A stretch of DNA of 64,000 nt from UBA4246 sp045113695. GTDB taxonomy: Bacteria > Bacillota > Clostridia > Christensenellales > Aristaeellaceae. Below the pieces are notes generated by a model. That model was not told where the DNA came from. It did no database searches and saw only the letters and a list, made by a program, of their open reading frames with translations. The position numbers were made by a program, and so were the translations under genes. Positions within the stretch are counted from its first letter, which is position 1. Every line of letters begins with the position of its first letter. Shown here one piece after another: positions 34,204 through 42,851 of the stretch. The DNA lies in assembly GCA_045113695.1 (NCBI GenBank), contig JBGUJG010000130.1:33902-97901 (forward strand), in the 5' to 3' direction.

Positions 34204-35054
34204 ATGTCTTCCCCTCCTCCCAGATAGGCCTCGATCACGGCCGGGTCGTTCTGGATCTGCGCCGGGGTGCCCTGCGCGATCAGCTTGCCGAAATCGATAC
34301 AGTAAATGCGGTCGGAGATGCCCATGACCAGCTGCATGTGATGCTCAATGACAAACACTGTCAGGCTGAACTGGTCCTTGATCCGCTTGATGAAGGCGGA
34401 AAGGTCGTCCGTCTCCTGGGGGTTCATGCCGGCTGCCGGCTCGTCCAGCAGCAGAAGCTTCGGTTCCGTCGCCAGGGCGCGGGAGATCTCCAGCAGCCGC
34501 TGCCGGCCGTAGGGCAGGCTGGTGGCCAGTTCGTCCCGCACGTCCCACAGGTCCACGGTCCGGAGCAGCTCTTCGGCCTTGCGCCGCATCTCTTTTTCTT
34601 CCGCGGCGTTCAGGTGGAGGGTCTGGGTGATAAAGTTGCTGTGCCGCCTTAAGTGCATCGCAAGCAGGACGTTGTCAAACACCGTCATGCCGGAAAACAG
34701 GCGGATATTCTGGAAGGTCCTGGCGATCCCGAGCTTCGTGATCTTATCCGGCGTCAGGCGGACAGGCTCGTCCAGGTATTTGTCCGCAAACTGACCGGCA
34801 TACAGTTTTTTCATTTTGCCCGAAGGATGGTTGCGGGCGATGGGGGTGCCTTTAAACAGAACCTGGCCGTTGGTCGGCTCGTAGACGCCGGTCACGCAGT
34901 TGAAGGCGGTGGTCTTGCCAGCGCCGTTCGGGCCGATCAGGGCGACGATCTCCCCCTCGTTGATATGCATGGAAAAATCGTTGACGGCAATGACGCCGCC
35001 GAACTGCATCGTCAGGTGCTCGATTTCGAGCACGGGAACCGTTCTTTCGCTCAT
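34200..35054 (-). CDS. livG: Branched-chain amino acid ABC transporter ATPase LivG (system 1)
   Basis: A 284-residue ATPase: Walker A GPNGAGKTT, ARTFQNIRLF, signature LPYGRQRLLEISRAL, Walker B LLLLDEPAAGMNP, H-loop VIEHHM. Compared with the second-system LivG it has an extra ~30-residue basic segment at about residues 71-103 (NHPSGKMKKLYAGQFADKY and following) before the TFQN motif. The ATG 35054 overlaps the livM stop by 4 nt; an ATG at 35246 inside livM is rejected. Confidence 0.93.
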   Translation of the reverse strand: MSERTVPVLEIEHLTMQFGGVIAVNDFSMHINEGEIVALIGPNGAGKTTAFNCVTGVYEPTNGQVLFKGTPIARNHPSGKMKKLYAGQFADKYLDEPVRLTPDKITKLGIARTFQNIRLFSGMTVFDNVLLAMHLRRHSNFITQTLHLNAAEEKEMRRKAEELLRTVDLWDVRDELATSLPYGRQRLLEISRALATEPKLLLLDEPAAGMNPQETDDLSAFIKRIKDQFSLTVFVIEHHMQLVMGISDRIYCIDFGKLIAQGTPAQIQNDPAVIEAYLGGGEDI

Positions 35055-36166
35055 TTGCCATCCGCCTCCTTCCTGCGCCTGCGGAAGAGGTCGGGAAGCT
35101 CCCTGGTGCCCATGATCCCCCGGCGGAAGAACAGCACGACGATCATGATGATCACGGAGAAGACCACCAGACGGAAGCCGTTCCGCAGCAGCGGCACCTG
35201 AAAATCCCCGATGAACTGCTCGTTGTCCAGGAAGCGGAGCCACCATTCGGAGCAGGCCACGAACAGGAAGCTGGAAAACACGCTGCCCGTCACGGAGCCG
35301 ATGCCGCCGATAACGACGATCAGCAGGATCTCATAGGTCATCGCGGTGGTAAAGGACTTGGCCTGCACAGTCGTCTGGTACATGGCCAGCATCGCCCCGC
35401 CGACCCCGGCGAAGAAGGAAGAAATGCAGAAGGCCAGCTGCTTGTGGTGGGCCAGGTTCACGCCCATCGCTTCGGCGGCGATCTCGTCGTCCCGGATGGA
35501 TTTGAACGCCCGGCCGTAACCCGAGTGGAGCAGCAGCACGATCAGCGCGATGCAGACCCCGGCGATCAGGAAAGGCACGAAGGTGGACAGATAGACCGTC
35601 ACGTTTCCCTCGGCGTTGGTGATGTTGAAGCTGTTGAAGTTCGGGAACAGGCGCAGCATGTTGGAGCCGTTGGTCACCGGGCCGAGCTGGTTCCACTGAA
35701 GGATCGCGCGGATGATCTCGGCAAAGCCCAGGGTCGCGATGGCCAGATAGTCGCTCTTGAGCCTGAGCACCGGCAGGCCGATCAGCCAGGCGAAGAAGGC
35801 CGCGGCCAGGCCCGCCAGGATCATCGCCACAAACCAGGGCAGGGTAAACTGGATGATGCCGCCGTTAAAATACTGGTAAACGCTCCCCCGCGCTTCGACC
35901 GGAATGGTGAAAATCGCGTAGGTGTACGCGCCGATCAGCATGAACCCGGCCTGGCCCAGGGAGAAAATGCCGGTAAAACCGTTCAGCAGGTTCATCGATA
36001 CCGCGACCAGGGCATAGGTGGCCCCTTTCTTGAGCACGGTGAACAGCATGGAGTTCGGCGAAACGACCTGTTCGGCAATGAAGACGCCGATGTATACGCA
36101 CAGGATAATCAGTCCGGTCAGAAGGACGGCCGGATCGATTTTCTTTTTCTTTAACTGATTGGTCAT
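35051..36166 (-). CDS. livM: Branched-chain amino acid ABC transporter permease LivM (system 1)
   Basis: A 371-residue permease with about 10 hydrophobic segments and the LivM motifs MNLLNGFTGIFSLGQAGFM, LPVLRLKSDYLAIATLGFAE and VVIGGIGSVTGSVF. The ATG 36166 is chosen because GTGAGG lies just upstream; an in-frame ATG at 36202 would overlap livH. It pairs with LivH to form the channel. Confidence 0.92.
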   Translation of the reverse strand: MTNQLKKKKIDPAVLLTGLIILCVYIGVFIAEQVVSPNSMLFTVLKKGATYALVAVSMNLLNGFTGIFSLGQAGFMLIGAYTYAIFTIPVEARGSVYQYFNGGIIQFTLPWFVAMILAGLAAAFFAWLIGLPVLRLKSDYLAIATLGFAEIIRAILQWNQLGPVTNGSNMLRLFPNFNSFNITNAEGNVTVYLSTFVPFLIAGVCIALIVLLLHSGYGRAFKSIRDDEIAAEAMGVNLAHHKQLAFCISSFFAGVGGAMLAMYQTTVQAKSFTTAMTYEILLIVVIGGIGSVTGSVFSSFLFVACSEWWLRFLDNEQFIGDFQVPLLRNGFRLVVFSVIIMIVVLFFRRGIMGTRELPDLFRRRRKEADGK

Positions 36167-36176
36167 CTTCCTCACC

Positions 36177-37109
36177 TCACACTTTGTCCGTCGTCTTTTC
36201 ACCGAACAGGCCGGTGGGCTTGACGATCAGGATGATGATCAGTAGCGCGAAGGTAAAGGCATCGGAGAAGGTGGACAGGCCCAGCGGCGCCGAAATCACG
36301 CCGGATTTGAACAGGATGACGTCCAGACCCTTGATGATGTTCTCCATGATGCCGATGATGAACGCGCCGAGCACCGCCCCCGGAATCGAACCGATGCCGC
36401 CGAACACGGCCGCCACGAAGGCTTTGAGGCCCGGCATGGCGCCGGACGTCTGGATGACGGTCGGGTAGTTGGTGAAATAGAGGACGGAGCCGACGCCCGC
36501 CAGGAAGGAACCGATCACGAACGTGGCGGAGATGACGGAATTGATTTTGATGCCCATCAGCTGGCTGGTCTCAAAGTCCTTGGAGACCGCCCGCATGGCC
36601 ATACCGATCTTGGTCTTGTTGATCAGAAGCGCCAGCAGAACCACCAGCACCAGCGTCAGCACGGGGGTGATCAGGGTGACCGCTTTGGTCTTGGCCCCCA
36701 GCACCATCACCGTCTCGGAGATGCCGGGGATGGTCGGGTACATCTTGTTGAGGCCGCCGGTCACATACAGCACCAGGTTCTGCAGCGTATAGCTGACGCC
36801 GATGGCCGAAATCATGACGCTCATGCGGGGCGCGCTGCGCAGCGGTTTATACGCCACGCGCTCGATCACAAAACCGATCAGCGCGGTGATGATCAGCACC
36901 ATCGGGACCACCAGCCACAGCGGCAGGCCGCTGGCGCTCAGATACACCATCACGATACCGGCCACCATGAACACGTCACCGTGGGCAAAGTTGATCAGTC
37001 GCAGGATGCCGTAGACCATGGTATAGCCGATGGCGATCAGCGCATACTGCCCGCCGACCGAAATACCGGACAGCAGGTAGGGGAAGACGGTGTTCCACAC
37101 CTTTGGCAC
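36177..37109 (-). CDS. livH: Branched-chain amino acid ABC transporter permease LivH (system 1)
   Basis: A permease of about 310 residues with the LivH signatures GYTMVYGILRLINFAHGDVFM and AVFGGIGSIPGAVLGAFIIG, about eight helices. The start is a GTG: either 37109, or 37100, which has better spacing from AAAGGG. The copy-2 purine-rich repeat ends about 13 nt upstream of this start, so it sits directly in the livH leader. Confidence 0.9.
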   Translation of the reverse strand: MPKVWNTVFPYLLSGISVGGQYALIAIGYTMVYGILRLINFAHGDVFMVAGIVMVYLSASGLPLWLVVPMVLIITALIGFVIERVAYKPLRSAPRMSVMISAIGVSYTLQNLVLYVTGGLNKMYPTIPGISETVMVLGAKTKAVTLITPVLTLVLVVLLALLINKTKIGMAMRAVSKDFETSQLMGIKINSVISATFVIGSFLAGVGSVLYFTNYPTVIQTSGAMPGLKAFVAAVFGGIGSIPGAVLGAFIIGIMENIIKGLDVILFKSGVISAPLGLSTFSDAFTFALLIIILIVKPTGLFGEKTTDKV

Positions 37110-37122
37110 ACCCTTTCGTTTC

Positions 37123-37235
37123 AGGTAGGAGGTAGGAAGTAAGAAAAAAAGAATGGAGAGTGGAGATATGGGTTTGCCGGCGAATCATCCAGGACCGTTT
37201 CTGTCTTCACTCTCCACTCTGCGAGCGAAGCGACC
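37123..37235. repeat. Purine-rich repeat element, copy 2
   Basis: AGGTAGGAGGTAGGAAGTAAG is followed by GAATGGAGAGTGGAGATATG, a central stretch, then CACTCTCCACTCTGCGAGCGAAGCG. The last part is the inverse complement, with few changes, of the core of the element at 33243-33487. Ends GAGAGTGGAGA and TCTCCACTCT are inverted, giving the element a MITE-like layout. It separates livJ1 from livH1. Confidence 0.65.
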
Positions 37236-37252
37236 CGCTGCCATTGTCACGG

Positions 37253-37279
37253 AAAAAGCGGCGGAATGGCTTCCGCCGC
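37253..37279 (-). terminator. Terminator after livJ1
   Basis: On the minus strand GCGGCGGAA-GCCA-TTCCGCCGC is followed by TTTTT, 28 nt after the livJ stop. It would reduce transcription of livHMGF relative to livJ. Confidence 0.8.
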
Positions 37280-37307
37280 CTGTCAGTCTGCTCGAAGGAA
37301 CGCAGCC

Positions 37308-38459
37308 TTATTCGACGGTCTGTTCGGTGACGAACTCCCAGTCGCCGGTCGCGGTATTGGCCTTCTTGACGAAGGCGGAATTGCGGATCGCGTCGCCGGT
37401 CGCGTCAAAGACGATGTGGCCGGAAGCGCCGTCCAGCTCGATGGTGGGCAATACGGCCATCACCGCGGCGGGATCGGTCGTGCCGGCGGCCTGCAGAGCG
37501 GCCAGCGCCATGTAGTAGCCGTCATAGCCCATGACGGACACGGCGGAGATCATGTCGTTGCCGCCGTTGTTGGCCATGGCGGTCGCGTCGCTGTGCAGCC
37601 AGGCCTTGAAGCCTTCGTCGAAAGCGGGGTTCGCGCCTTCCTGATAGAAGGTGGTGACGGTCAGGTCAATGTTGGTGCCGACGGCCGCGGCCACCACGAC
37701 GTTGCTGTCCAGCGTATCGCCGCCCAGGACCGGGAAGGCCAGGTTCATGCTGGCAGCCTGCTGGATGATCAGCGTGGCATAGGCGATGGAAACCGGGCAG
37801 AAGAGGACCTGGGCGCCGTACATTTCGGCGTTGGTCAGGTAGGAAGTAAAGTCGGAGTTGTTGGTCGGGAAGGAGTCCACGAACACGGTGCCGCCCAGGG
37901 CCTCATAAGCTTCCTTGAAGTAGTTGATCAGGCCCTGGTCATAGTCGTTGCCCAGCTCGCCCAGGCAGTAGGCGGTCTGCGCGTTCAGGGTTTTGAAAGC
38001 GTAGTTGGCCAGCGCGGTGCCCTGGAAGGGATCCAGGAAGCAGACGCGGAAGTAGTGGCTGTTGCCCGCGGTCACCTGCGGGTTGGTGCAGGTCAAGCCG
38101 ATGGCGGGGATGTTCGCGTTCTTGAAGTATTCGGAGCCGGCAATGGAGACACCGGAGCCGTAGGAGCCCAGCACGACGGAAACGCCGGCGCTGACCAGTT
38201 CCTGAGCGGCGGAGGGAGCCTTGTCGGTGGAAGAGCCGTTATCGGCATAGACCAGTTCAACCCGGTATTCTTCCCCGCCGATCACAACGGTCGGGGTCTC
38301 CATGTTGGCGTACTGAACGCCCAGGGTTTCCTGCTTGCCGCCGGCGCCGGAGTCGCCGGAAGCGGGCTCATACACGCCGATTTTCACGACGTTTTCCGCC
38401 AGGGCGGAAGCGGACAGCAGCATCATGGCCGCCAGGAGAATCGCAGTAAATTTCTTCAT
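37308..38459 (-). CDS. livJ: Branched-chain amino acid substrate-binding protein LivJ (system 1)
   Basis: A 383-residue exported periplasmic-binding-type protein with a signal peptide ending ASALAEN and no lipobox Cys. Mature sequence has the family pattern VVKIGVYEPASGDSG, VELVYADNGSS, VVLGSYGSGVSI and AYCLGELGNDYDQGLINYF. AAAGGAG lies 12 nt before the ATG. First gene of system 1, with its own promoter and a terminator before livH. Confidence 0.92.
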   Translation of the reverse strand: MKKFTAILLAAMMLLSASALAENVVKIGVYEPASGDSGAGGKQETLGVQYANMETPTVVIGGEEYRVELVYADNGSSTDKAPSAAQELVSAGVSVVLGSYGSGVSIAGSEYFKNANIPAIGLTCTNPQVTAGNSHYFRVCFLDPFQGTALANYAFKTLNAQTAYCLGELGNDYDQGLINYFKEAYEALGGTVFVDSFPTNNSDFTSYLTNAEMYGAQVLFCPVSIAYATLIIQQAASMNLAFPVLGGDTLDSNVVVAAAVGTNIDLTVTTFYQEGANPAFDEGFKAWLHSDATAMANNGGNDMISAVSVMGYDGYYMALAALQAAGTTDPAAVMAVLPTIELDGASGHIVFDATGDAIRNSAFVKKANTATGDWEFVTEQTVE

Positions 38460-38490
38460 AAATCAAACAGCTCCTTTCAGGATTTGGAAT

Positions 38491-38519
38491 ATCATACCGC
38501 TTTTGGACTCTTTTTTCAA
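38491..38519 (-). promoter_or_regulatory. Promoter of livJ1
   Basis: On the minus strand TTGAAA (38514-38519), 17 nt, TATGAT (38491-38496), 32 nt before the ATG. A small palindrome GCACTAAAGCAGTGC lies just upstream of the -35 at about 38525-38539 and might be an operator. Confidence 0.7.
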
Positions 38520-38592
38520 GTGAAGCACTAAAGCAGTGCAAATAAAAAACAAAAAAGAATCAATCTTTCGTCTCACGGCCAGAAACAGAACA

Positions 38593-38668
38593 CACATGCC
38601 TCCAAATCAGTCCGCCGGTTCATCCGGCGGATGCCGCAGGCACCCCGAAGGGGCGTTGGAGGCATGTG
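38593..38668. repeat. Three-way-junction palindromic element
   Basis: A perfect 13-bp outer stem (CACATGCCTCCAA 38593-38605 with TTGGAGGCATGTG 38656-38668) encloses two further perfect hairpins: TCCGCCGG/CCGGCGGA (38611-38631) and CCCC-GAA-GGGG (about 38643-38653). It lies between livF2 and livJ1. T-rich sequence follows on the plus strand (GGGTTTTGTTG). Confidence 0.7.
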
Positions 38669-38695
38669 GGTTTTGTTGACATCTTACGAGGAGAG

Positions 38696-39131
38696 CACGA
38701 GGGGGCACACCCTCGTGTATATTCGTACATACCGGCTTTGCCGGTATGGGCGGGGTTTTCCGAGAGGAAAACGTTCCTTGCAGATTTGCCGCCCTGGGTT
38801 GCGAGGGCCCGGAAAACTGTCCGGTGGACAGTTTTCACCGAGCAACGGGCCGGCAGGCCCTGGGAAGATGCGAGAGGCAAAGGCGAGGGGATTCCCGACA
38901 TGGAGTTCTGAGAGCCCGGAAAATGAGCCAGTGGGCTGCGAGGGCCCGGAAAACAGGCCAGTGGCCTGTTTTCAGCGAGAACGGGCCGGCAGGCCCTGGG
39001 AAGACGCGAGAGGCAAAGGCGAGGGGGTTAACGAAATGGGGTTCTGAGGGCCAGGAAAACTGTCCTGTGGACAATTTTCACCGAACAGCGGGCCGGCAGG
39101 CCCTGGTTGTGTCCCCCTGCCGAGGGCTGCG
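38696..39131 (-). repeat. Palindrome array 3' of livF2 (repeat family R, locus 1)
   Basis: This 628-nt gap carries no gene. Hairpins in order: CACGAGGG/CCCTCGTG (38696-38717), ATACCGGC/GCCGGTAT (38729-38747), GTTTTC/GAAAAC (38755-38772), then three copies of a ~105-bp unit. Each unit has an 11-bp stem: GAAAACTGTCC/GGACAGTTTTC (38812-38836), GAAAACAGGCC/GGCCTGTTTTC (38949-38973), GAAAACTGTCC/GGACAATTTTC (39055-39079). Each stem is followed by GGGCCGGCAGGCCCTGG, and copies 1 and 2 continue into GCGAGAGGCAAAGGCGAGG. Read on the minus strand it begins just after the livF2 stop with AGCCCTCGGCAGGGGGAC, the same start as the element after 53739. Confidence 0.75.
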
Positions 39132-39147
39132 CAACGGCCCATTACAA

Positions 39148-39876
39148 TCAGTGTCCCAGATATGCTTTGCGCACCGCGTCGTCGTTCAGCAGGTCCCCGG
39201 CCGGGCCGCTCATCCCGATGACGCCGGTTTCCAGCACGTAGGCGCGGTCGGCCACGGAAAGGGCCATCTGCGCGTTCTGCTCGACCAGCAGGATCGTCGT
39301 GCCGGCCTCATGCAGCTCCTGAATGATGCCGAAAATCTGTTCGACCAGGATCGGAGCCAGGCCCATCGAAGGCTCGTCCAGCATCAGCACGTCCGGCTTG
39401 CCCATCAGGGCCCGGCCCATGGCCAGCATCTGCTGTTCGCCGCCGGACAGGGTGCCGGCCACCTGCTTTTCGCGCTCCTTGAGCCGGGGGAAGCGGGTGA
39501 AGACGTCTTCCATCGCGCCGGCGATCTCGGTATTCGGGCGGGAGAAAGCGCCCATTTCGAGGTTTTCCTTCACCGTCATCTGCTGGAAGATCCGCCTGCC
39601 TTCCGGGCAGAGGGCCAGGCCTTTGAATACCATGCGGCTGGCCGGCGTGCCGGTCACGTTTTCGCCCTTGAAGCGGATCGACCCGCTGCGGGGCCGGAGC
39701 AGGCCCGCGATGGTATTCAGCGTGGTCGATTTGCCCGCGCCGTTCGCCCCGATCAGGGCGACAATCTCGCCCCGGGACACGTCAAAGGAAATACCCTTGA
39801 TCGCGTGGATCGCCCCGTAAAACACATGGATGTCGCTGACTTCCAGCAGGACATCAGCCTGTCGGTTCTCGCTCAT
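39148..39876 (-). CDS. livF: Branched-chain amino acid ABC transporter ATPase LivF (system 2)
   Basis: A 242-residue ATPase: Walker A GANGAGKST, signature LSGGEQQMLAMGRAL, Walker B LMLDEPSMGLAP and H-loop LLVEQNA. It overlaps livG2 by 4 nt and ends the system 2 operon. Sequence resembles LivF1 closely in motifs but differs in the FKGENVTGTPASRM region. Confidence 0.94.
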   Translation of the reverse strand: MSENRQADVLLEVSDIHVFYGAIHAIKGISFDVSRGEIVALIGANGAGKSTTLNTIAGLLRPRSGSIRFKGENVTGTPASRMVFKGLALCPEGRRIFQQMTVKENLEMGAFSRPNTEIAGAMEDVFTRFPRLKEREKQVAGTLSGGEQQMLAMGRALMGKPDVLMLDEPSMGLAPILVEQIFGIIQELHEAGTTILLVEQNAQMALSVADRAYVLETGVIGMSGPAGDLLNDDAVRKAYLGH

Positions 39877-40733
39877 TGGGCCCCCTCCTTCTTTTTGCCC
39901 AGGTAGGCCTCGATGACCACGGGGTTGGACTGGATCTCCTCCGGAGTGCCCTTGGCAATCACCCGGCCGAAGTTGAGCACGCAGATGCCCTCGCAGATGC
40001 CCATGACCAGGTTCATATCGTGCTCGATCAGCATCACGGAGATCTGGAACATATCGCGGATGCGCAGGATATTGTCCATCAGCTCCTGCGTCTCGTGCGG
40101 GTTCATGCCGGCGGCAGGCTCGTCCAGCAGGAGGAGCTTCGGGTTGGTCGCCAGGGCCCGGACGATCTCGAGCCTGCGCTGGGCGCCGTAGGGCAGACTG
40201 CCCGCCTTGGCGTCCGCCAGGGAGGACATGTTGAAGATGTCCAGCAGCTCCATCGCCCTTTCATGCTGCTGCTTTTCCCTGGAAAAGTACCTGGGCAGGC
40301 GGAGGATGCCGGTGAACATGTCATATTTGATCTGGTTGTGCAGGCCGATGCGGACGTTGTCCTCCACGGACATGTTGCCGAACAGGCGGATGTTCTGGAA
40401 GGTCCTGGCAACGCCGGCCTTGCTGACGTCGACGGTGGTCATGCTGTGCGTGTCCAGCCCGTCGATCAGGACGCTGCCGTGCGTGGGCTGGTAGACCTTG
40501 GTCAGGAGGTTGAAGATGGTCGTCTTGCCGGCCCCGTTCGGGCCGATCAGGCCGGCGATCTCCGTGCGGCCCAAAACGAGGTTAAAGTCCTCCACGGCCT
40601 TGAGGCCGCCGAACTCGATGCCCAGATGGCTGCACTCCAGCACCGGGCTTTTGCCCAGGTCCCGCTCCGGGATGACGGCGTTGGAAGGATAGGTCACCAT
40701 TCTGGTGCGCTGTCTCTTTTTATATTCGCTCAT
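39873..40733 (-). CDS. livG: Branched-chain amino acid ABC transporter ATPase LivG (system 2)
   Basis: A 286-residue ATPase: Walker A GPNGAGKTT, ARTFQNIRLFGNMSV, signature LPYGAQRRLEIVRAL, Walker B LLLLDEPAAGMNP, H-loop LIEHDM. It has a ~30-residue charged N-terminal extension before the first strand and lacks the internal insertion of LivG1. Overlaps livM2 and livF2 by 4 nt each. Confidence 0.93.
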   Translation of the reverse strand: MSEYKKRQRTRMVTYPSNAVIPERDLGKSPVLECSHLGIEFGGLKAVEDFNLVLGRTEIAGLIGPNGAGKTTIFNLLTKVYQPTHGSVLIDGLDTHSMTTVDVSKAGVARTFQNIRLFGNMSVEDNVRIGLHNQIKYDMFTGILRLPRYFSREKQQHERAMELLDIFNMSSLADAKAGSLPYGAQRRLEIVRALATNPKLLLLDEPAAGMNPHETQELMDNILRIRDMFQISVMLIEHDMNLVMGICEGICVLNFGRVIAKGTPEEIQSNPVVIEAYLGKKKEGAQ

Positions 40734-41809
40734 GCCCGGTCCCCTCCCTTCACGGAAGCGTCAGGCAGCTTCCTGCCTCTGAAAAGCCCTTTCACCTTGT
40801 TCACCAGATTCCCGGTCAGCTGCTTGATGAGGGGGTTGTTGGTCGCCAGCATAACCAGGATCAGCACGATGGCGTACACCAGCATCCGGTAGTTGGAGAA
40901 CTCGCGCAGAAGCTCCGGCAGGATGGTCAAGGCCGCCGCGGCGATCACCGCGCCCAGAGTATTGCCGATGCCGCCCAGCACGACGAACACCAGCACGTTG
41001 ATGGATTGGTCAAACTTGAACTTGCCCGCCACCAGCGTGGAAAAGTTGAGCCCGTACAGCGCCCCGGCCATCCCGGCCAGCACGGCGCTGATCACGAAAG
41101 CCATCATTTTGTACTTGGTCGCGTTGATCCCGACGGACTCCGCGGCGATCCGCGCGTCGCGGATGGCCATGATCGCCCGGCCGGAACGGCTGTTGGTCAG
41201 GTTCAGAACGATGAACAGGGCAGCCATCACCAGGATAAAGCCGGCGGTGAACGTCGAGATCTTGGCGACCGACACCGCCCCGTTCGGGCCGTTCAGCAGG
41301 AGCTTGCCCGGGAGGTTCGGGTTCAGGAAGTCGATGTTCAGGGCGGTCCCGTCCACAGACACGTAGACGCAGTTCATGACGTTGCGGATGATCTCGCCGA
41401 AGGCCAGCGTCACGATGGCCAGGTAGTCGCCCCGGAGCCGGAGCACCGGGATACCGATCAGCACGCCGGCAATGCCTGCCAGCACGCCGCCGGTTGCGAT
41501 GGCGATGATCAGCCGGAGGGTCGTATCGGTCATGCTCATCCCGTGCTGAAGCCAGCCGGAGATGATGATGCCGGTAAACGCGCCGATGCTCATGAAGCCC
41601 GCGTGGCCCAGGGAGAGCTCGCCCGAGATGCCGACCACCAGGTTCAGGGAAACCGCCATCGTGATCCAGCAGCAGATCGGGACCAGCTGCCCCTTGAGGC
41701 TGCGGGTCATGCCGCCGGAGGCGACCAGGGCCTGGCACCAGATAAAGGCGATTACCACGACCGCGTAGGTGGAAAGATTGTAGATCAGCTTTTTGCGTTT
41801 CGCGTTCAT
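40730..41809 (-). CDS. livM: Branched-chain amino acid ABC transporter permease LivM (system 2)
   Basis: A 359-residue permease with LivM motifs LNLVVGISGELSLGHAGFM, IPVLRLRGDYLAIVTLAFGE, RDARIAAESVGIN and VVLGGIGNTLGAV. The ATG 41809 is chosen since GAGG lies about 8 nt upstream; a GTG at 41818 in frame sits in that ribosome site. The gene begins 10 nt after livH2. Confidence 0.92.
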   Translation of the reverse strand: MNAKRKKLIYNLSTYAVVVIAFIWCQALVASGGMTRSLKGQLVPICCWITMAVSLNLVVGISGELSLGHAGFMSIGAFTGIIISGWLQHGMSMTDTTLRLIIAIATGGVLAGIAGVLIGIPVLRLRGDYLAIVTLAFGEIIRNVMNCVYVSVDGTALNIDFLNPNLPGKLLLNGPNGAVSVAKISTFTAGFILVMAALFIVLNLTNSRSGRAIMAIRDARIAAESVGINATKYKMMAFVISAVLAGMAGALYGLNFSTLVAGKFKFDQSINVLVFVVLGGIGNTLGAVIAAAALTILPELLREFSNYRMLVYAIVLILVMLATNNPLIKQLTGNLVNKVKGLFRGRKLPDASVKGGDRA

Positions 41810-41819
41810 GCCGCCCACC

Positions 41820-42704
41820 TCACACTTTCTCCCGGACCTGCTTGCCCAGCAGGCCGGTAGGTCTGACCAGCAGCACCACGATCAGCACCGCGAAGACGAT
41901 GGCGTCAGCCAGCTCGGTCGAAATATAGGCGCGGCTCAGGATTTCGATGATGCCCAGCAGCAGGCCGCCCACCATCGCGCCCGGGATGGAGCCGATGCCG
42001 CCGAATACGGCGGCGGTGAAGGCCTTGATGCCCGGCATGGAGCCGGTGGTCGGCTGCAGGGTCGGGTAAGCCGTGCACAGCAGCACGCCCGCGATGGCCG
42101 CCAGGGCGGAGCCGATGGCAAAGGTCATCGAGATCGTGCGGTTCACGTTGATGCCCATGAGCTCCGCCGCCCCCCGGTCCTCGGAGACGCAGCGCATGGC
42201 CTTGCCCATCTTCGTCTTTCCGGTAAAGAAGGTCAGCGCCAGCATGATGACGATATTGGCCAGTACGGTGATCAGGGTGACACCGCTGATTTTGAGCTGG
42301 CCCGAGAACAGCGACAGGCCCGGGAACGTGATCAGGTCCGTCGGGAAGCTCTTGGGGTTCGCGCCCCAGATCTGCAGGGCCAGGTTCTGCAGCAGGTAGC
42401 TCATGCCGATGGCCGTGATCAGCACGGCCAGGGACGTCGCCTGCCGGAGCGGCCGGTAGGCCAGGCGCTCGATCGTGACGCCCAGCACCGTGCAGACCGC
42501 CATCGCGCACAGTACGCACAAAACCGGCGGCAGCCCCCAGTACTGCGCCCCGCAGAAAGCGATATACGCGCCGACCATGATGACGTCGCCGTGAGCGAAG
42601 TTGAGCATCTTGGCAATGCCGTAGACCATCGTATACCCCAGGGCGATGATGGCATAGATGCTGCCCAGGCTCAGCCCGTTCACCAGGCTCGACAGAAAGG
42701 CCAT
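41820..42704 (-). CDS. livH: Branched-chain amino acid ABC transporter permease LivH (system 2)
   Basis: A 294-residue permease with GYTMVYGIAKMLNFAHGDVIM, GINVNRTISMTFAIGSALA and AVFGGIGSIPGAMVGG. The start ATG 42704 (MAFLSSLVNGLSLGSIYA) is preceded by AAGGAAGGATG; the longer ORF to 42782 lacks a ribosome site. Translation follows the livJ2 terminator by about 95 nt. Confidence 0.92.
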   Translation of the reverse strand: MAFLSSLVNGLSLGSIYAIIALGYTMVYGIAKMLNFAHGDVIMVGAYIAFCGAQYWGLPPVLCVLCAMAVCTVLGVTIERLAYRPLRQATSLAVLITAIGMSYLLQNLALQIWGANPKSFPTDLITFPGLSLFSGQLKISGVTLITVLANIVIMLALTFFTGKTKMGKAMRCVSEDRGAAELMGINVNRTISMTFAIGSALAAIAGVLLCTAYPTLQPTTGSMPGIKAFTAAVFGGIGSIPGAMVGGLLLGIIEILSRAYISTELADAIVFAVLIVVLLVRPTGLLGKQVREKV

Positions 42705-42798
42705 AACCCCACATCCTTCCTTCCATCCGGACGAGTGAATCCGATAATCAATGATTATAGCATAAAGCGGCGCTCCGTGCAAACCTTACATCAAATAA

Positions 42799-42838
42799 TA
42801 AAACAAAAAGTCCGGCCCCGGAGCAGCCCGGAGCCGGA
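42799..42838 (-). terminator. Terminator after livJ2
   Basis: On the minus strand TCCGGCTCCGG-GCTGC-TCCGGGGCCGGA is followed by CTTTTTGTTTT, 14 nt after the livJ2 stop. Read-through would feed livHMGF, as in system 1. Confidence 0.85.
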
Positions 42839-42851
42839 TAAAAATGTCAGA

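Noticed and set aside
38696..39131. CRISPR array
   Set aside because: Units are ~105 bp or more, contain internal palindromes and have no unique spacers of constant length; no cas genes are present. They are palindromic repeats.
38631..39906. Plus-strand frames through the palindrome array and livF2
   Set aside because: They translate repeat units and the antisense of livF2; the repeated peptide pattern comes from the DNA repeats.
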